DNA from: an uncultured Desulfovibrionaceae bacterium
GTDB taxonomy: Bacteria; Desulfobacterota; Desulfovibrionia; Desulfovibrionales; Desulfovibrionaceae
DNA: 64,000 nucleotides
Assembly (NCBI GenBank): GCA_944325195.1
Contig: CALUZB010000002.1
Span: forward strand, 1-64,000
Direction: 5' to 3'
Below, in pieces: positions 15,955-24,550 of the stretch. The notes below the pieces were generated by a model. The model was given only the letters and a program-made list of their open reading frames with translations, did no database searches and was not told where the DNA came from. Numbering within the stretch: position 1 is the stretch's first letter; every line of letters begins with the position of its first letter. A program made the position numbers and the translations under genes.

Positions 15955-16892
15955 GGCTTGCCTGCATAGAATTTGAGTTTCCTGATCAAGGGCAGAAGCC
16001 CGCACCTGTGCAGGAAAATTTTGAGCCTGTGCCTGAAAGAGCTGTGGTAGCGCCGGCGGGCAGTTGGGGAAGCTTGGCTCCAGGCAAAATCATGCGCCTT
16101 TTTTAAATCAACTTCGCACATACTTCTGCCCACTTCTGCAAAAAAGGCTTCTCTGCTTGGCTCGCAGGCCAGAATTTCTTCTTCAGTCAGCTCCTGCATC
16201 AGCTCTGTGAAGGTTTCCGCGGCTTCCTCCCGCGCTTTTCGGGTACGAAAACCCTGTTCAGCATGGAGACGCGAAAGCAGCACCACTTCCGGAAGATAAA
16301 TCGGACGGGCCAGACGGATAAGCCTGAACCACAGTTCGTAGTCCTGAGTTGTGGGCAGATTGCGGAAGCAGCCGGCCTCTAAAAGCAGGGAGCGACTGAT
16401 GAGTGTTGTGCAGCCGTTAATCATATGTTTGAATACGGCATAGAAGGGGGCGCGCCGGATTAACGCCGCATCAGGGTAATATTCATATAAGGGTTTGCCT
16501 TTGCCGTTTATGGTTTTATAAGCCGCAAACATAAAAATACCCTGTTTGCGTCGGTCTTCAGGCAGAGCTGAAACAGCCTCTATTTGGGCGGCGATTTTAT
16601 GTGGCAAATATACATCATCATGAGACAGCCACGAGAAAAATTCACCCCGCATCTCCTGTATGCCCAGGTTCAGAGCTGTGGCCACCCCGCCGTTCTCTTT
16701 TTTGAAGTAGCGGATACGTTTGCCGTAAGAAAGGGCAATGTGTTCTGTCTCGCCGTTGTCGGTGGAGCCGTCGTTAATCACCAATACTTCGCAGTACGGG
16801 TAGGTTTGCGCTAAAGCCGAGTCAATTGCTTCTCTTAAATAGTTTGAGCCGTTGTACACGGGAATAATTATGGAGACTTCAATATCAGACAT
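15951..16892 (-). CDS. Glycosyltransferase family 2
   Basis: The 313-residue GT2 enzyme has VSIIIPVYNGSNYLREAI at the start, VLVINDGSTDNGET, WLSHDDVYLP as the metal motif, and LPTTQDYELWFRLIR as the probable acceptor and base region. The C-terminal 90 residues are helical and basic (a RRRYHSSFRHRLK segment), which may sit on the membrane. It is translationally coupled to the next gene by an ATGA overlap. Confidence 0.83.
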   Translation of the reverse strand: MSDIEVSIIIPVYNGSNYLREAIDSALAQTYPYCEVLVINDGSTDNGETEHIALSYGKRIRYFKKENGGVATALNLGIQEMRGEFFSWLSHDDVYLPHKIAAQIEAVSALPEDRRKQGIFMFAAYKTINGKGKPLYEYYPDAALIRRAPFYAVFKHMINGCTTLISRSLLLEAGCFRNLPTTQDYELWFRLIRLARPIYLPEVVLLSRLHAEQGFRTRKAREEAAETFTELMQELTEEEILACEPSREAFFAEVGRSMCEVDLKKAHDFAWSQASPTARRRYHSSFRHRLKIFLHRCGLLPLIRKLKFYAGKP

Positions 16893-17033
16893 GGTTCTTT
16901 AATCGGCTGCATTTTATAATGTGCTGAACCACAGCGGCGATGCAGCATTATTCTTTAATTACTAAAGTCGGTAATCTTTAACTCAATACATGCCCTCAAG
17001 CGCCATTCACCTGATGCTGTGCGGCAAGGAAGC
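16893..17033. other. Intergenic spacer, AT-rich
   Basis: The 141-base spacer between asnB and the GT2 gene has no gene. It includes short AT-rich stretches and could hold a processing site or promoter, but no clear consensus is visible. Confidence 0.3.
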
Positions 17034-18836
17034 TTAATATCGGCTCTGATCGAGTACTTCCGAAGCCCATAATTCCGTCATCATTAAAAGCCATGGCTGC
17101 ACCCATGGGGCTTGGCCGGCATAAAAATCTTTACGCACTTTACCTACAGCAATTGGATCAAAGATATTACGCTTTTTTACGGTTTCCGGACTGAGTAAAT
17201 CCTGACATGTTTCACGCAGTTCACCTTTAAGCCAGGCGTCGAACGGCATGGTAAATCCTCTTTTTGCGCGGTTGTCAAAGCCTTCAGGCAGTAAAGGGCG
17301 CCCCAGGTCCATAAGCAGGCGCTTTACGCCGGAATGGGCATAGCTTCCGGGAACGGCATCTGCTCTTGACGGTGAGATTTTGGAGTCATCGGGAAGGCTC
17401 AGGGCAAATTCCACCAGACGCGGGTCAAGAAGAGGCACCCGCACTTCCAGACTGTGGGCCATGGCAGCCGTATCCATGTCGAAAAGCAGTTGATCGCGGG
17501 TGTAACCGCTCAGAAGGCAGCCGGTAACGCGGTTTAAAATGCCGGAAGAGGCGAAAGGATCTTCGCGGCGAGGGAGATTTTCCCCCGCGGGGACGAGCTG
17601 TCGGGCCATATCCGGTGCGAAAATGAAATACTGTTTATTGAAGGTATCGACAAAATCGTCTGACTGCCAGAAGCGCCACCACGGACGTTTCCGGGTTCTG
17701 AGCATAGCGGCGAACCAGGGATAGCCTGCAAAAAGTTCATCGCCACCGGTTCCGGAAAGCGCAACTTTGAGCTCTTGGGCGGCAGCGCGGCAGACCAGCC
17801 AGGAGTTGACTCCATCTACCGTGGGATGATCGAGATCGCGGGCGATTGCGGGAAGATTACGGCAAATATCCCGTTGTTCTATCCGGATGACAGAGTGCTG
17901 CACTCCAAGGTGCGCGGCGACCAATGCGGCGTCGTCCGTTTCATCTTCCGTTACTGTTGATAAGTCAGGTTCAAAGCCTATGGAGAAGGTTTTCAAAGAT
18001 GCGCGCTGTTGCGCGAGCAGAGCAACCATCAGCGATGAATCCAGACCACCGGAGAGAAAGGCACCCAAGGGCACATCGGAAATGGTTTGTTGCTCCAGGA
18101 TAGTGGCGAGCAGTGCACGGGCAGCCTCGAGCCGGTCGGCCGGACTGCCTTGAAAAGGTGCCGGAATGCTTAACTGGTCATGCGCTGTCAGCGTGATGCG
18201 CCCGTTTTGCCGTCGCAGCATGTGTCCGGCCGGCAATACCCGCACATGTTTAAGCAGGGTTTGCGGTTGAGGAACCGAACCGCGGATCATCAGCCCCAAA
18301 GCAGCGTCATGGTCTATCTCTTTTGGGACCAACCCTGATGCAAGCAGAGCTTTAAGCTCTGATGCAAAAATTAAAGTTCCGTTCAACTCGCAATAGATAA
18401 ACGGTTTTATCCCTAAAGCATCCCGGCAACAGTAAAGCGTTTGCGTATTATCATCGAATAAAGCAAACGAATAAACTCCGTAAAGGCGCCGGGTAAAGTT
18501 TATCCCGTACCTTTCATAAAGCGCAAGCAAAACTTCTGTGTCTGTTTTCGTTTGAAATTCTGCTCCCTGCTTTTTAAGCAAGTTCCGCTCTTCCTTGAAA
18601 TTGTATATTTCCCCATTATAGACAATGGTATATGGGCCGCGACGCATCGGCTGCATTCCGGCCGGGGAAGGATCGATGACGGCAAGTCTTGTATGGCCCA
18701 GCCACCCCCCGCCGGTTACACTTTGCAGGCTTGAGGAATCCGGCCCGCGGCGGCGCATGGCCTGCAGCATTTTTGCCAGATTTATCTCTGCATCAGGAAC
18801 CTGTGTGGTTGAAAATATCCCTGCTATCCCGCACAT
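17034..18836 (-). CDS. asnB: Asparagine synthase (glutamine-hydrolysing)
   Basis: This is a 600-residue class II amidotransferase. MCGIAGIF at the start puts the catalytic cysteine at position 2, followed by RRRGPDSSS and YNGEIYNF in the glutaminase domain (residues 1-200). The synthetase domain has GAFLSGGLDSSLMVALL as the ATP pyrophosphatase loop (near residue 260) and ALSGTGGDELFAGYPWF near 360. In sugar loci such enzymes amidate uronic acids of the polysaccharide, or act in general asparagine synthesis. The length is near the usual 590-630. The gene is in the leftward arm between the GT2 pair and the methyltransferases. Confidence 0.9.
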   Translation of the reverse strand: MCGIAGIFSTTQVPDAEINLAKMLQAMRRRGPDSSSLQSVTGGGWLGHTRLAVIDPSPAGMQPMRRGPYTIVYNGEIYNFKEERNLLKKQGAEFQTKTDTEVLLALYERYGINFTRRLYGVYSFALFDDNTQTLYCCRDALGIKPFIYCELNGTLIFASELKALLASGLVPKEIDHDAALGLMIRGSVPQPQTLLKHVRVLPAGHMLRRQNGRITLTAHDQLSIPAPFQGSPADRLEAARALLATILEQQTISDVPLGAFLSGGLDSSLMVALLAQQRASLKTFSIGFEPDLSTVTEDETDDAALVAAHLGVQHSVIRIEQRDICRNLPAIARDLDHPTVDGVNSWLVCRAAAQELKVALSGTGGDELFAGYPWFAAMLRTRKRPWWRFWQSDDFVDTFNKQYFIFAPDMARQLVPAGENLPRREDPFASSGILNRVTGCLLSGYTRDQLLFDMDTAAMAHSLEVRVPLLDPRLVEFALSLPDDSKISPSRADAVPGSYAHSGVKRLLMDLGRPLLPEGFDNRAKRGFTMPFDAWLKGELRETCQDLLSPETVKKRNIFDPIAVGKVRKDFYAGQAPWVQPWLLMMTELWASEVLDQSRY

Positions 18837-18887
18837 ACATTACTGCCCCTTTTAAAAACAGATCAGCCGGACGCACCTTGTAACACA

Positions 18888-19064
18888 TTAATCAAAAAGT
18901 GGAACCGGTAATAATCGATTGTTTACAGCGTGGCCCCGCCAGCGTGAAATTTTGCCGTCAGCTTCTGTCAGTGTGCCCTCAATTGTCCCTTCGGAATTCA
19001 GGCTCCCTTTATAGGCGGCAGAGTTTACCTCACTTGTGAAAATCAGTTCTGAGTTGTTTCGCAT
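18888..19064 (-). CDS. Small hypothetical protein in the asnB-methyltransferase gap
   Basis: A 58-codon frame begins at an ATG at 19064 and ends at TAA 18888-18890. The peptide is MRNNSELIFTSEVNSAAYKG, then a GTIEGTLTEADGKISRWRG segment and a NRLLPVPLFD tail. The alternating glycine-rich pattern looks like a real beta-rich protein and the frame is too short for routine ORF calling. No ribosome site is clear, and it may be a fragment of a larger lost gene. No family is recognised. Confidence 0.35.
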   Translation of the reverse strand: MRNNSELIFTSEVNSAAYKGSLNSEGTIEGTLTEADGKISRWRGHAVNNRLLPVPLFD

Positions 19065-19118
19065 CGTGTGCGGGGATTACTCTATTCCTGTATAAATGTT
19101 GTTTGCACTCAAAGCGTC

Positions 19119-20087
19119 TCACCCATCATATCTGGCGCAGACAAAACGGTCAAATGATGTAAAGGGCACATGATCAAACGGCAGAGCATTCAGAATTGCC
19201 TCAAAGCTTTTTTGCAGATCAACCAGTTTACGGTACCTTTCCAGGTTAAGCTTTTGCAGGAAATGATAAAAAATCGGATTTGCGTATTGCTTGATGCCCT
19301 TCTTCTGCAACGGAATGCCTTTATTGCAGAGAATAGAGAAATTGCGGTGCAATAATAATGCGTTGAGTGACGATTTGTTCCAGCGGGTCAGATGATGCGG
19401 AGGGGTTTCTGTGTGTGAGTCTCCATAAAAACGGATAGCACCGTCGTAATCGGGCACAGAAATTAACAGCAGGCCACCCGGGCGCAGAATTTCCCTGCAA
19501 CGGTCAACAAAGTCAAACGGCTCGCCCATGTGTTCCAACACCTGGAAAGCGCATACAGCATCGAGATGCTCCGGTAGAGTTGAATAATCATGATGTACGG
19601 CGGCAATCTCCGTCAACGTGGATTGCACATCCGGGTTGTTGTCAATGGCATGCAAGCGGTATGCAACCCCTTTCTTCTGAAGAAAATGCAGAAAATGCCC
19701 GCGCCCGGACCCGATTTCAAGCAGATCGCCCTGTCCCTTTGCGAGAATGCTGTATGCCAGGTCAAACTCCGGACGGTGGTCGCTGTAATAATCCGTCTCA
19801 GTGATAGCGGCATAGTAATCCGCAGAGCCTTCCACAACCGGATAAAACCGCCCCAGGCCGCAAACATTGCAGCGGTACAAAAATGAGCAGGGGGTTGCGG
19901 AAAAGCTGTTTTTCAAGTCATCATTGAATGTAATGCCGTACTTTTCCCATTTTGCAAAGTGCGCCATGATCTGACTTTCAATGCCGGTATAACGCATGAC
20001 GCCGACATGGCAGTTCGGGCAAAGCCGGCCGTCATATTCTGCAATGGCGCGCAAATGCTCCGCCAGACCAAAAGCTTGCGTCAACAT
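19119..20087 (-). CDS. SAM-dependent methyltransferase with zinc-ribbon N-terminus
   Basis: The 322-residue protein has a CPNC and CNVC pair in the first 80 residues and a class I methyltransferase core after that: LLEIGSGRGHFLHFL (motif I), LHAIDNNPDVQS, AVCAFQVLEHMGEPFD and LRPGGLLLISVPDYDG. The layout matches the Methyltransf_23 group common in polysaccharide clusters. It follows the 20102 gene by 14 bases in the leftward arm. The substrate is not known. Confidence 0.8.
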   Translation of the reverse strand: MLTQAFGLAEHLRAIAEYDGRLCPNCHVGVMRYTGIESQIMAHFAKWEKYGITFNDDLKNSFSATPCSFLYRCNVCGLGRFYPVVEGSADYYAAITETDYYSDHRPEFDLAYSILAKGQGDLLEIGSGRGHFLHFLQKKGVAYRLHAIDNNPDVQSTLTEIAAVHHDYSTLPEHLDAVCAFQVLEHMGEPFDFVDRCREILRPGGLLLISVPDYDGAIRFYGDSHTETPPHHLTRWNKSSLNALLLHRNFSILCNKGIPLQKKGIKQYANPIFYHFLQKLNLERYRKLVDLQKSFEAILNALPFDHVPFTSFDRFVCARYDG

Positions 20088-20101
20088 GAAAGCACCGTAA
20101 A

Positions 20102-20809
20102 CTATGGTTGTATATCATATGGAACATTGAATGAAGTGTCATTTTGTTTTATTGTAGCGTAAAAGAAAAGAATGTTTCTGCGTACATTTAAATTATCCAG
20201 CTCATAATGGATATCACGCGCTTCTTTTGTATAATTTTCACCAACCCGTACAATCTGCAAGCCATTTAATTTATATTTAGATGAGAATGTATTTTTAACT
20301 TTTGGTAAATAGAAACCTTCCGCTATCCTGCGGTATTTGTTAACAGTATCTAGTGAATAAAAAAGAATTGGGTCTAAATTATAAAATCCGTGGATATGCC
20401 AAGTATAAGGAACAATATTTAAAAAAATTCCTCCAGCCCTCAGCATATTGTGCATATTTTCGAAGACACATGAAATATTAAAGATGTGTTCAGCGGTACC
20501 GGCATTGAGGATAATATCGCACGAGTTGTAAAGATTTTTGGGGACAGGTTTCCCCATATCAATTTTTACATCTGCTGAATCATTAATGTCATAATCCACA
20601 TAACTTGAAATGTTATATCTATCCTTAAAAAGGTTACATACAGAGAAATCTTTAGTAAAATTTGAATAGTTATGTCTTGTGGCAAACTCTTTCAAGGTTT
20701 TGTTTGGGTCATGCATTTCCTGCGAGCCCAGCACCGCCATATCTCCATTAAGAGGTTTTTTAGTGTGAACTAAATCAAAAAAGGGTAGATACGCTATGTT
20801 AATTCCCAT
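20102..20809 (-). CDS. Methyltransferase-like protein of very low GC
   Basis: The 235-residue protein starts at the ATG at 20809, preceded by GAGGA at five bases; a longer frame to 20830 has no ribosome site. It has the second half of a class I methyltransferase fold: CDIILNAGTAEHIFNIS, then MLRAGGIFLNIVPYTWH and GFYNLDPILFYSL. A normal motif I (GxGxG) is not visible, so it may be a degenerate or divergent enzyme. Its codons are strikingly AT-rich and asparagine- and tyrosine-rich compared with both neighbours, which is a sign of separate acquisition. Confidence 0.65.
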   Translation of the reverse strand: MGINIAYLPFFDLVHTKKPLNGDMAVLGSQEMHDPNKTLKEFATRHNYSNFTKDFSVCNLFKDRYNISSYVDYDINDSADVKIDMGKPVPKNLYNSCDIILNAGTAEHIFNISCVFENMHNMLRAGGIFLNIVPYTWHIHGFYNLDPILFYSLDTVNKYRRIAEGFYLPKVKNTFSSKYKLNGLQIVRVGENYTKEARDIHYELDNLNVRRNILFFYATIKQNDTSFNVPYDIQP

Positions 20810-21478
20810 GTCATCCTCATTACTAACCAATCTGCTTCTGTTTGAAGACTGTATGGCGCTTCGTTTAGAACATTAATAGCTTTGCTTGTTTTAGGAGCTA
20901 AATTAAATTATTGGCTTACAACTAGTTATTTATTTTACACATTAATGAAACTTAATAAAGTATCAAATTTAATTGTTTTCTTTGGTAACCTTATAAACAC
21001 TGTTGTTTTTAATTCATATCATAATAATATTAAACCATTTTTGTATTTTTAAATTTTTTATAGGACTATTATGTATTAAACTGCTGTGTGTCACGCTTGC
21101 CAAGTTTTTAAAACGTTTTGTTATACCCAGGCATAAAATAGTCGTTGCAGCTAGTAAATTTATTGGACTTTTATTGTAGCTCCTCTTAGTTGCTGTTCAC
21201 AGCAAATCCATATATTTATATGCTAAGGAGGTTTATGTATGCTGTTCTTAAGGATAATCCTGCTAATCAAGCTACTAAGTGCCACACTATTACTTCCACA
21301 GTTTTATGAAGCTGTTCCGTTAGGCTTATATGTTACTGTTTTTTACAGTTCTTGCATATGCTAAAATATTTTTACACATTCTCGATTAAATACATTTATT
21401 CCTTGACATTCGGAGCGGTTAATTCAGTCAATTTTAGCTTTATTGGGAATGTAAAAGAATCAGTCGCTTGCTTATATA
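20810..21478. other. AT-rich gap upstream of the 20102 gene and downstream of wzt
   Basis: About 670 bases without a convincing long gene. The base composition is the lowest in the window. It contains a strong ribosome site at 21224-21232 with a short frame (listed separately) and no other coding signal that I can support. It may be remnants of lost genes or a regulatory space. Confidence 0.4.
21239..21364 (+). CDS. Possible 41-residue hydrophobic peptide with a strong ribosome site
   Basis: AAGGAGG at about 21225-21231 precedes two ATG codons. The one at 21239 has seven-base spacing and opens a peptide beginning MLFLRIILLIKLLSATLLL and ending at TAA 21362. The other, at 21235, opens an unrelated 24-codon frame with poorer spacing. 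The first half could be a membrane helix. The only support is the ribosome site in otherwise empty AT-rich sequence. It could be a leader peptide or chance. Confidence 0.25.
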   Translation: MLFLRIILLIKLLSATLLLPQFYEAVPLGLYVTVFYSSCIC

Positions 21479-22708
21479 CTAAGTAGAATATTTAAAGTCT
21501 AAATTTACATATCCGATCATTTTAATGTTATTTTCAACATAAAAAGAATAAAAATTGGGCAAGGATTGCAATATCACTACATTGTTATCATCTGTCAACC
21601 CGCTTAAAGTCAGGCCGGAAACAACAGATAATATATAATTCCCGGTTCCCAGCATACATTTGAAGTCATAAGCGATGGTCTTTGTTTCTCCTTTTCGGCC
21701 GACCACATATTTACCTTGAACGCAGGAGTTGGTGCCGTATAATTCAACGCCCGTAAGAGTTTTCAATACGAAATGGACGCTTCCGTTACCAACGTCATCA
21801 TTAAAGCTCAGAACAAAATTCAGTTGATATCTTGCCCCTGATTTAAGCATAGTAGTTTTATTTTTATCAGCATCTGATATATAGACATCAATTATAGTAA
21901 ATGGATGTGCGGTACTTAAGTCGTCACATTTTTCTAAAATCGGTACGGTATAATTCTGCTGCGAATTTATCTCATCGTATAATTTTTTTTCATATATTGC
22001 GCCCACAGCTCGGGGATCGCCTTGAGCGGCAACACAGCCGTTTTCCAGATAGATCGCTCTGTGGCACATATCATAAATCTGCTGCATACTGTGGCTGACC
22101 AGCAGGACGGTGGCTCCGCTTCTGGCGATTTCCCGCATCCTCGCATAACTTTTTGCGGTAAAAACAATATCGCCGGTTGCCAGCGCTTCGTCCACAATCA
22201 GGATATCAGGGTCAACATGCGCGGCCACACTGAAGGCAAGCCGGGCCAGCATCCCGCTGGAATAGGTCCGGCATGGCGCATCAATAAACGAACTGATGCC
22301 GCTGAATGCGATAATCTCGTCCTGTTTTGCGCGGATTTCCTCATGAGTCATTCCCAGACACAAGCCGCCCATCAGAATGTTCTCACGTCCGGTAAGCTCC
22401 ATATTGAACCCGGTGCCCAGGGCCATTAACGCGGAGATCCGGCCGTTCACTTCCACTTTCCCGGAAGTATAGTCCAAAGTATTGGAAACGATGCGCAGCA
22501 GCGTGGTTTTGCCCGCTCCGTTGCGTCCGATAATGCCTACAACTTCTCCCCGTTTGACTTCAAAGTTTACGTCGCGCAGGGCGTAATGCTCGCGATGTCG
22601 GGGTTTGCGCAGCAACACCTCCCGCAGCAAGTCGGAAGGCCGGTTGTAAATTTTATAGACCTTGCTCAGGTTGCTGACGCGCAAGGCCACATCATCAGGC
22701 AAACTCAT
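21479..22708 (-). CDS. wzt: Wzt-like ABC transporter ATP-binding protein with C-terminal glycan-binding domain
   Basis: This 409-residue protein has an N-terminal ATPase of the Wzt/KpsT type: GIIGRNGAGKTTLLRIV as Walker A, TYSSGMLARLAFSVA as the signature, and DILIVDEALATGD as Walker B. The hydrolysis histidine is in LLVSHSMQQI. Residues about 260-409 form a separate beta-rich domain. In O9a-type systems this C-terminal domain recognises the modified, non-reducing end of the O-polysaccharide before export. Its presence means that the exported chain is recognised by its terminal group. It overlaps the wzm stop by four bases. Confidence 0.9.
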   Translation of the reverse strand: MSLPDDVALRVSNLSKVYKIYNRPSDLLREVLLRKPRHREHYALRDVNFEVKRGEVVGIIGRNGAGKTTLLRIVSNTLDYTSGKVEVNGRISALMALGTGFNMELTGRENILMGGLCLGMTHEEIRAKQDEIIAFSGISSFIDAPCRTYSSGMLARLAFSVAAHVDPDILIVDEALATGDIVFTAKSYARMREIARSGATVLLVSHSMQQIYDMCHRAIYLENGCVAAQGDPRAVGAIYEKKLYDEINSQQNYTVPILEKCDDLSTAHPFTIIDVYISDADKNKTTMLKSGARYQLNFVLSFNDDVGNGSVHFVLKTLTGVELYGTNSCVQGKYVVGRKGETKTIAYDFKCMLGTGNYILSVVSGLTLSGLTDDNNVVILQSLPNFYSFYVENNIKMIGYVNLDFKYST

Positions 22709-23526
22709 ATAAAATTCCCGAATTGATGTTTAAAGCGGACGAAGAAACAACAGCCCACAAGCAGGCAAAGCACGCTGAGCCCGGAGGCAATCAGCCAGGG
22801 CTGCCAGCCGGAACTGAATCCGTAGAAAAAAGCGTCTTGAAAGCATTTAATAAACCAGGTGGCCGGGTTCAGATAAATCACCTTGCGCAATACAGCCGGA
22901 ACCCAGTCCATATAGTAAAACACCGGCGCCATATACAGCCCCACAAATAAGTAAACGCCGACCAGATCTTTGGTATCGCGCAAAAGAACCCCCAGTGAGG
23001 ACAGAAAGTAGGCCAGACCGAATAACGCGATATACATAATCAGGGAAGCCGGCACCACCCCCCAGAAAGACCAGGGAATAAATCCGTACAGGATATATGT
23101 ATAAACGAACAACCCGGACAGACAGATGACGAACATGGGAAGGCTTGCCAGCACCATTTTGGCGGGGAGCACTTCCAGAGGGAATACAACTTGTTTGACT
23201 AAAGCTGCCTGTCCGACAATCAGCATTGGTGAGCGCCCCATCACGTCGGAAGCCACCAGCCACGGAATCAGACCGGCGAGCATGTAAAGGGTGTGATCTT
23301 GCGGAATAGTGCCTATTTCCAAAGACTCCGCCTTGAGCCGGAAGATTACCCCAAAAAGGATTACAAAAACGGTAATGGTCAGTATCGGATTGATCACCGC
23401 CCAGATTGTGCCCAGGATTTGACCGGCATAGCGATCCGACAAATCACGTTTTGCCATTTCATAAAGCAGCCGTCTGTGCTCCTTCAACCGTTTTATAACG
23501 CTGTATGTCGGTGAAAATATCTTCAT
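22705..23526 (-). CDS. wzm: Wzm-like ABC transporter permease
   Basis: The 273-residue protein has six membrane spans and the ABC-2 permease pattern: a cytoplasmic LLYEMAKRDLSDRYAGQILG start typical of polysaccharide and teichoic-acid permeases, WAVINPILTITVFVILFG as the first span, and a YMDWVPAVLRKVIYLNP region. The ATG at 23526 is preferred to a TTG at 23550. With the ATPase downstream it forms a complete export channel for a lipid-linked polysaccharide. The two genes are coupled by an ATGA overlap. Confidence 0.9.
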   Translation of the reverse strand: MKIFSPTYSVIKRLKEHRRLLYEMAKRDLSDRYAGQILGTIWAVINPILTITVFVILFGVIFRLKAESLEIGTIPQDHTLYMLAGLIPWLVASDVMGRSPMLIVGQAALVKQVVFPLEVLPAKMVLASLPMFVICLSGLFVYTYILYGFIPWSFWGVVPASLIMYIALFGLAYFLSSLGVLLRDTKDLVGVYLFVGLYMAPVFYYMDWVPAVLRKVIYLNPATWFIKCFQDAFFYGFSSGWQPWLIASGLSVLCLLVGCCFFVRFKHQFGNFI

Positions 23527-23550
23527 TGCTCGCCCTTGGTTGATGACCAA

Positions 23551-24549
23551 TCAACAGGTAACAAACCAGAATGCTGTCGGTTCCGACTGCGGGAAATACT
23601 TGCGCATGAGTTGAAATTCAGGGAACGCCCTGTCAAACCGGTTTTCATCTTGCAGGCGCAGCCAGTTCCCGGCCCATTCAATCTGCACTTTTGAGTTGTT
23701 TGTCAGGTAGGCCTGCAATAAATACTGCTCATTCCAGAAATAGAGGCTCTTCTCATGGTAAACGCGGGGATATTGCCGCGGCAGGGATATATCATGAATA
23801 TGCACATGCACGCCCGGCTTAAGGCGGGGCAGAATTTCGCAATAAATGGCCTGTACATCGCCACCCATACGTAAAGCATGGGTGGTGTCAATGAACAGAA
23901 TATCGCCTTCGCCAAGTTCCTCAAACAGCGAGTAGGGCGTTTTCTGGATTTTCTCCTTTCTGAACTCTGTGACTTTCATTACCGGATTTTGCGATAAATA
24001 GGCTTGCGGGTAGGGCTCTATACAGGTATAATTACATGCCGCGGCGCCTTCCCGCTCATTTCTGGCCAGGGCTGTGGAGCACAGCAGGGTGGACATGCCG
24101 CAGCCGGTTTCAATAATCCGCCGCGGCTTTAAATGCCGAACCAGACCGTAATACAGATGCCCGTCCACAGCCATGTAGCCGCCGTTGATGAGGTAAAATC
24201 CGGGATAGTCATTGCCCGGCTTTTGCTCGGGAAAATCCGCGAATTCATCAAAATAGGGGCGCAGTTCATTTTCAGCCAGATGCCACATTCTATCGGCAGA
24301 GAGATCCAGCCCGACCAGCTCGGACCGGCTTTCCAGAAAATCCGGGCCAAGATCCTCCGCATCGGGAAGCGGAAGATAAAAGTGATGCCGTAACAGGTGC
24401 AGGCCGCGCCTGGAGAATGCGTGATAACCGGAGTTTCCCGGGCAGGCCTTATCCACGAGTACGGCAAGAAAATCCGTGAGCTTCAGTGAATTGGAGAAAA
24501 CGCCTAAGGCTCGAGCCATCCCATTTTTAATCTTCTTCACACACAACAT
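23551..24549 (-). CDS. Class I SAM-dependent methyltransferase, Methyltransf_24 type
   Basis: This is a 332-residue protein. The methyltransferase core starts near residue 140 with RRIIETGCGMSTLLCS (motif I), then YTCIEPYPQAYLS, GDILFIDTTHALRMGGDV, with the IDTTH as the metal and acceptor region, and LKPGVHVHIHDISLPRQYP. The N-terminal 130 residues are a helical extension. HIHDI and IDTTH resemble Mg-dependent or capsule-type methyltransferases. It is cotranscribed with wzm. Terminal methylation of the O-chain would fit with the Wzt cargo-binding domain, but this is inference. Confidence 0.78.
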   Translation of the reverse strand: MLCVKKIKNGMARALGVFSNSLKLTDFLAVLVDKACPGNSGYHAFSRRGLHLLRHHFYLPLPDAEDLGPDFLESRSELVGLDLSADRMWHLAENELRPYFDEFADFPEQKPGNDYPGFYLINGGYMAVDGHLYYGLVRHLKPRRIIETGCGMSTLLCSTALARNEREGAAACNYTCIEPYPQAYLSQNPVMKVTEFRKEKIQKTPYSLFEELGEGDILFIDTTHALRMGGDVQAIYCEILPRLKPGVHVHIHDISLPRQYPRVYHEKSLYFWNEQYLLQAYLTNNSKVQIEWAGNWLRLQDENRFDRAFPEFQLMRKYFPQSEPTAFWFVTC

Positions 24550-24550
24550 A

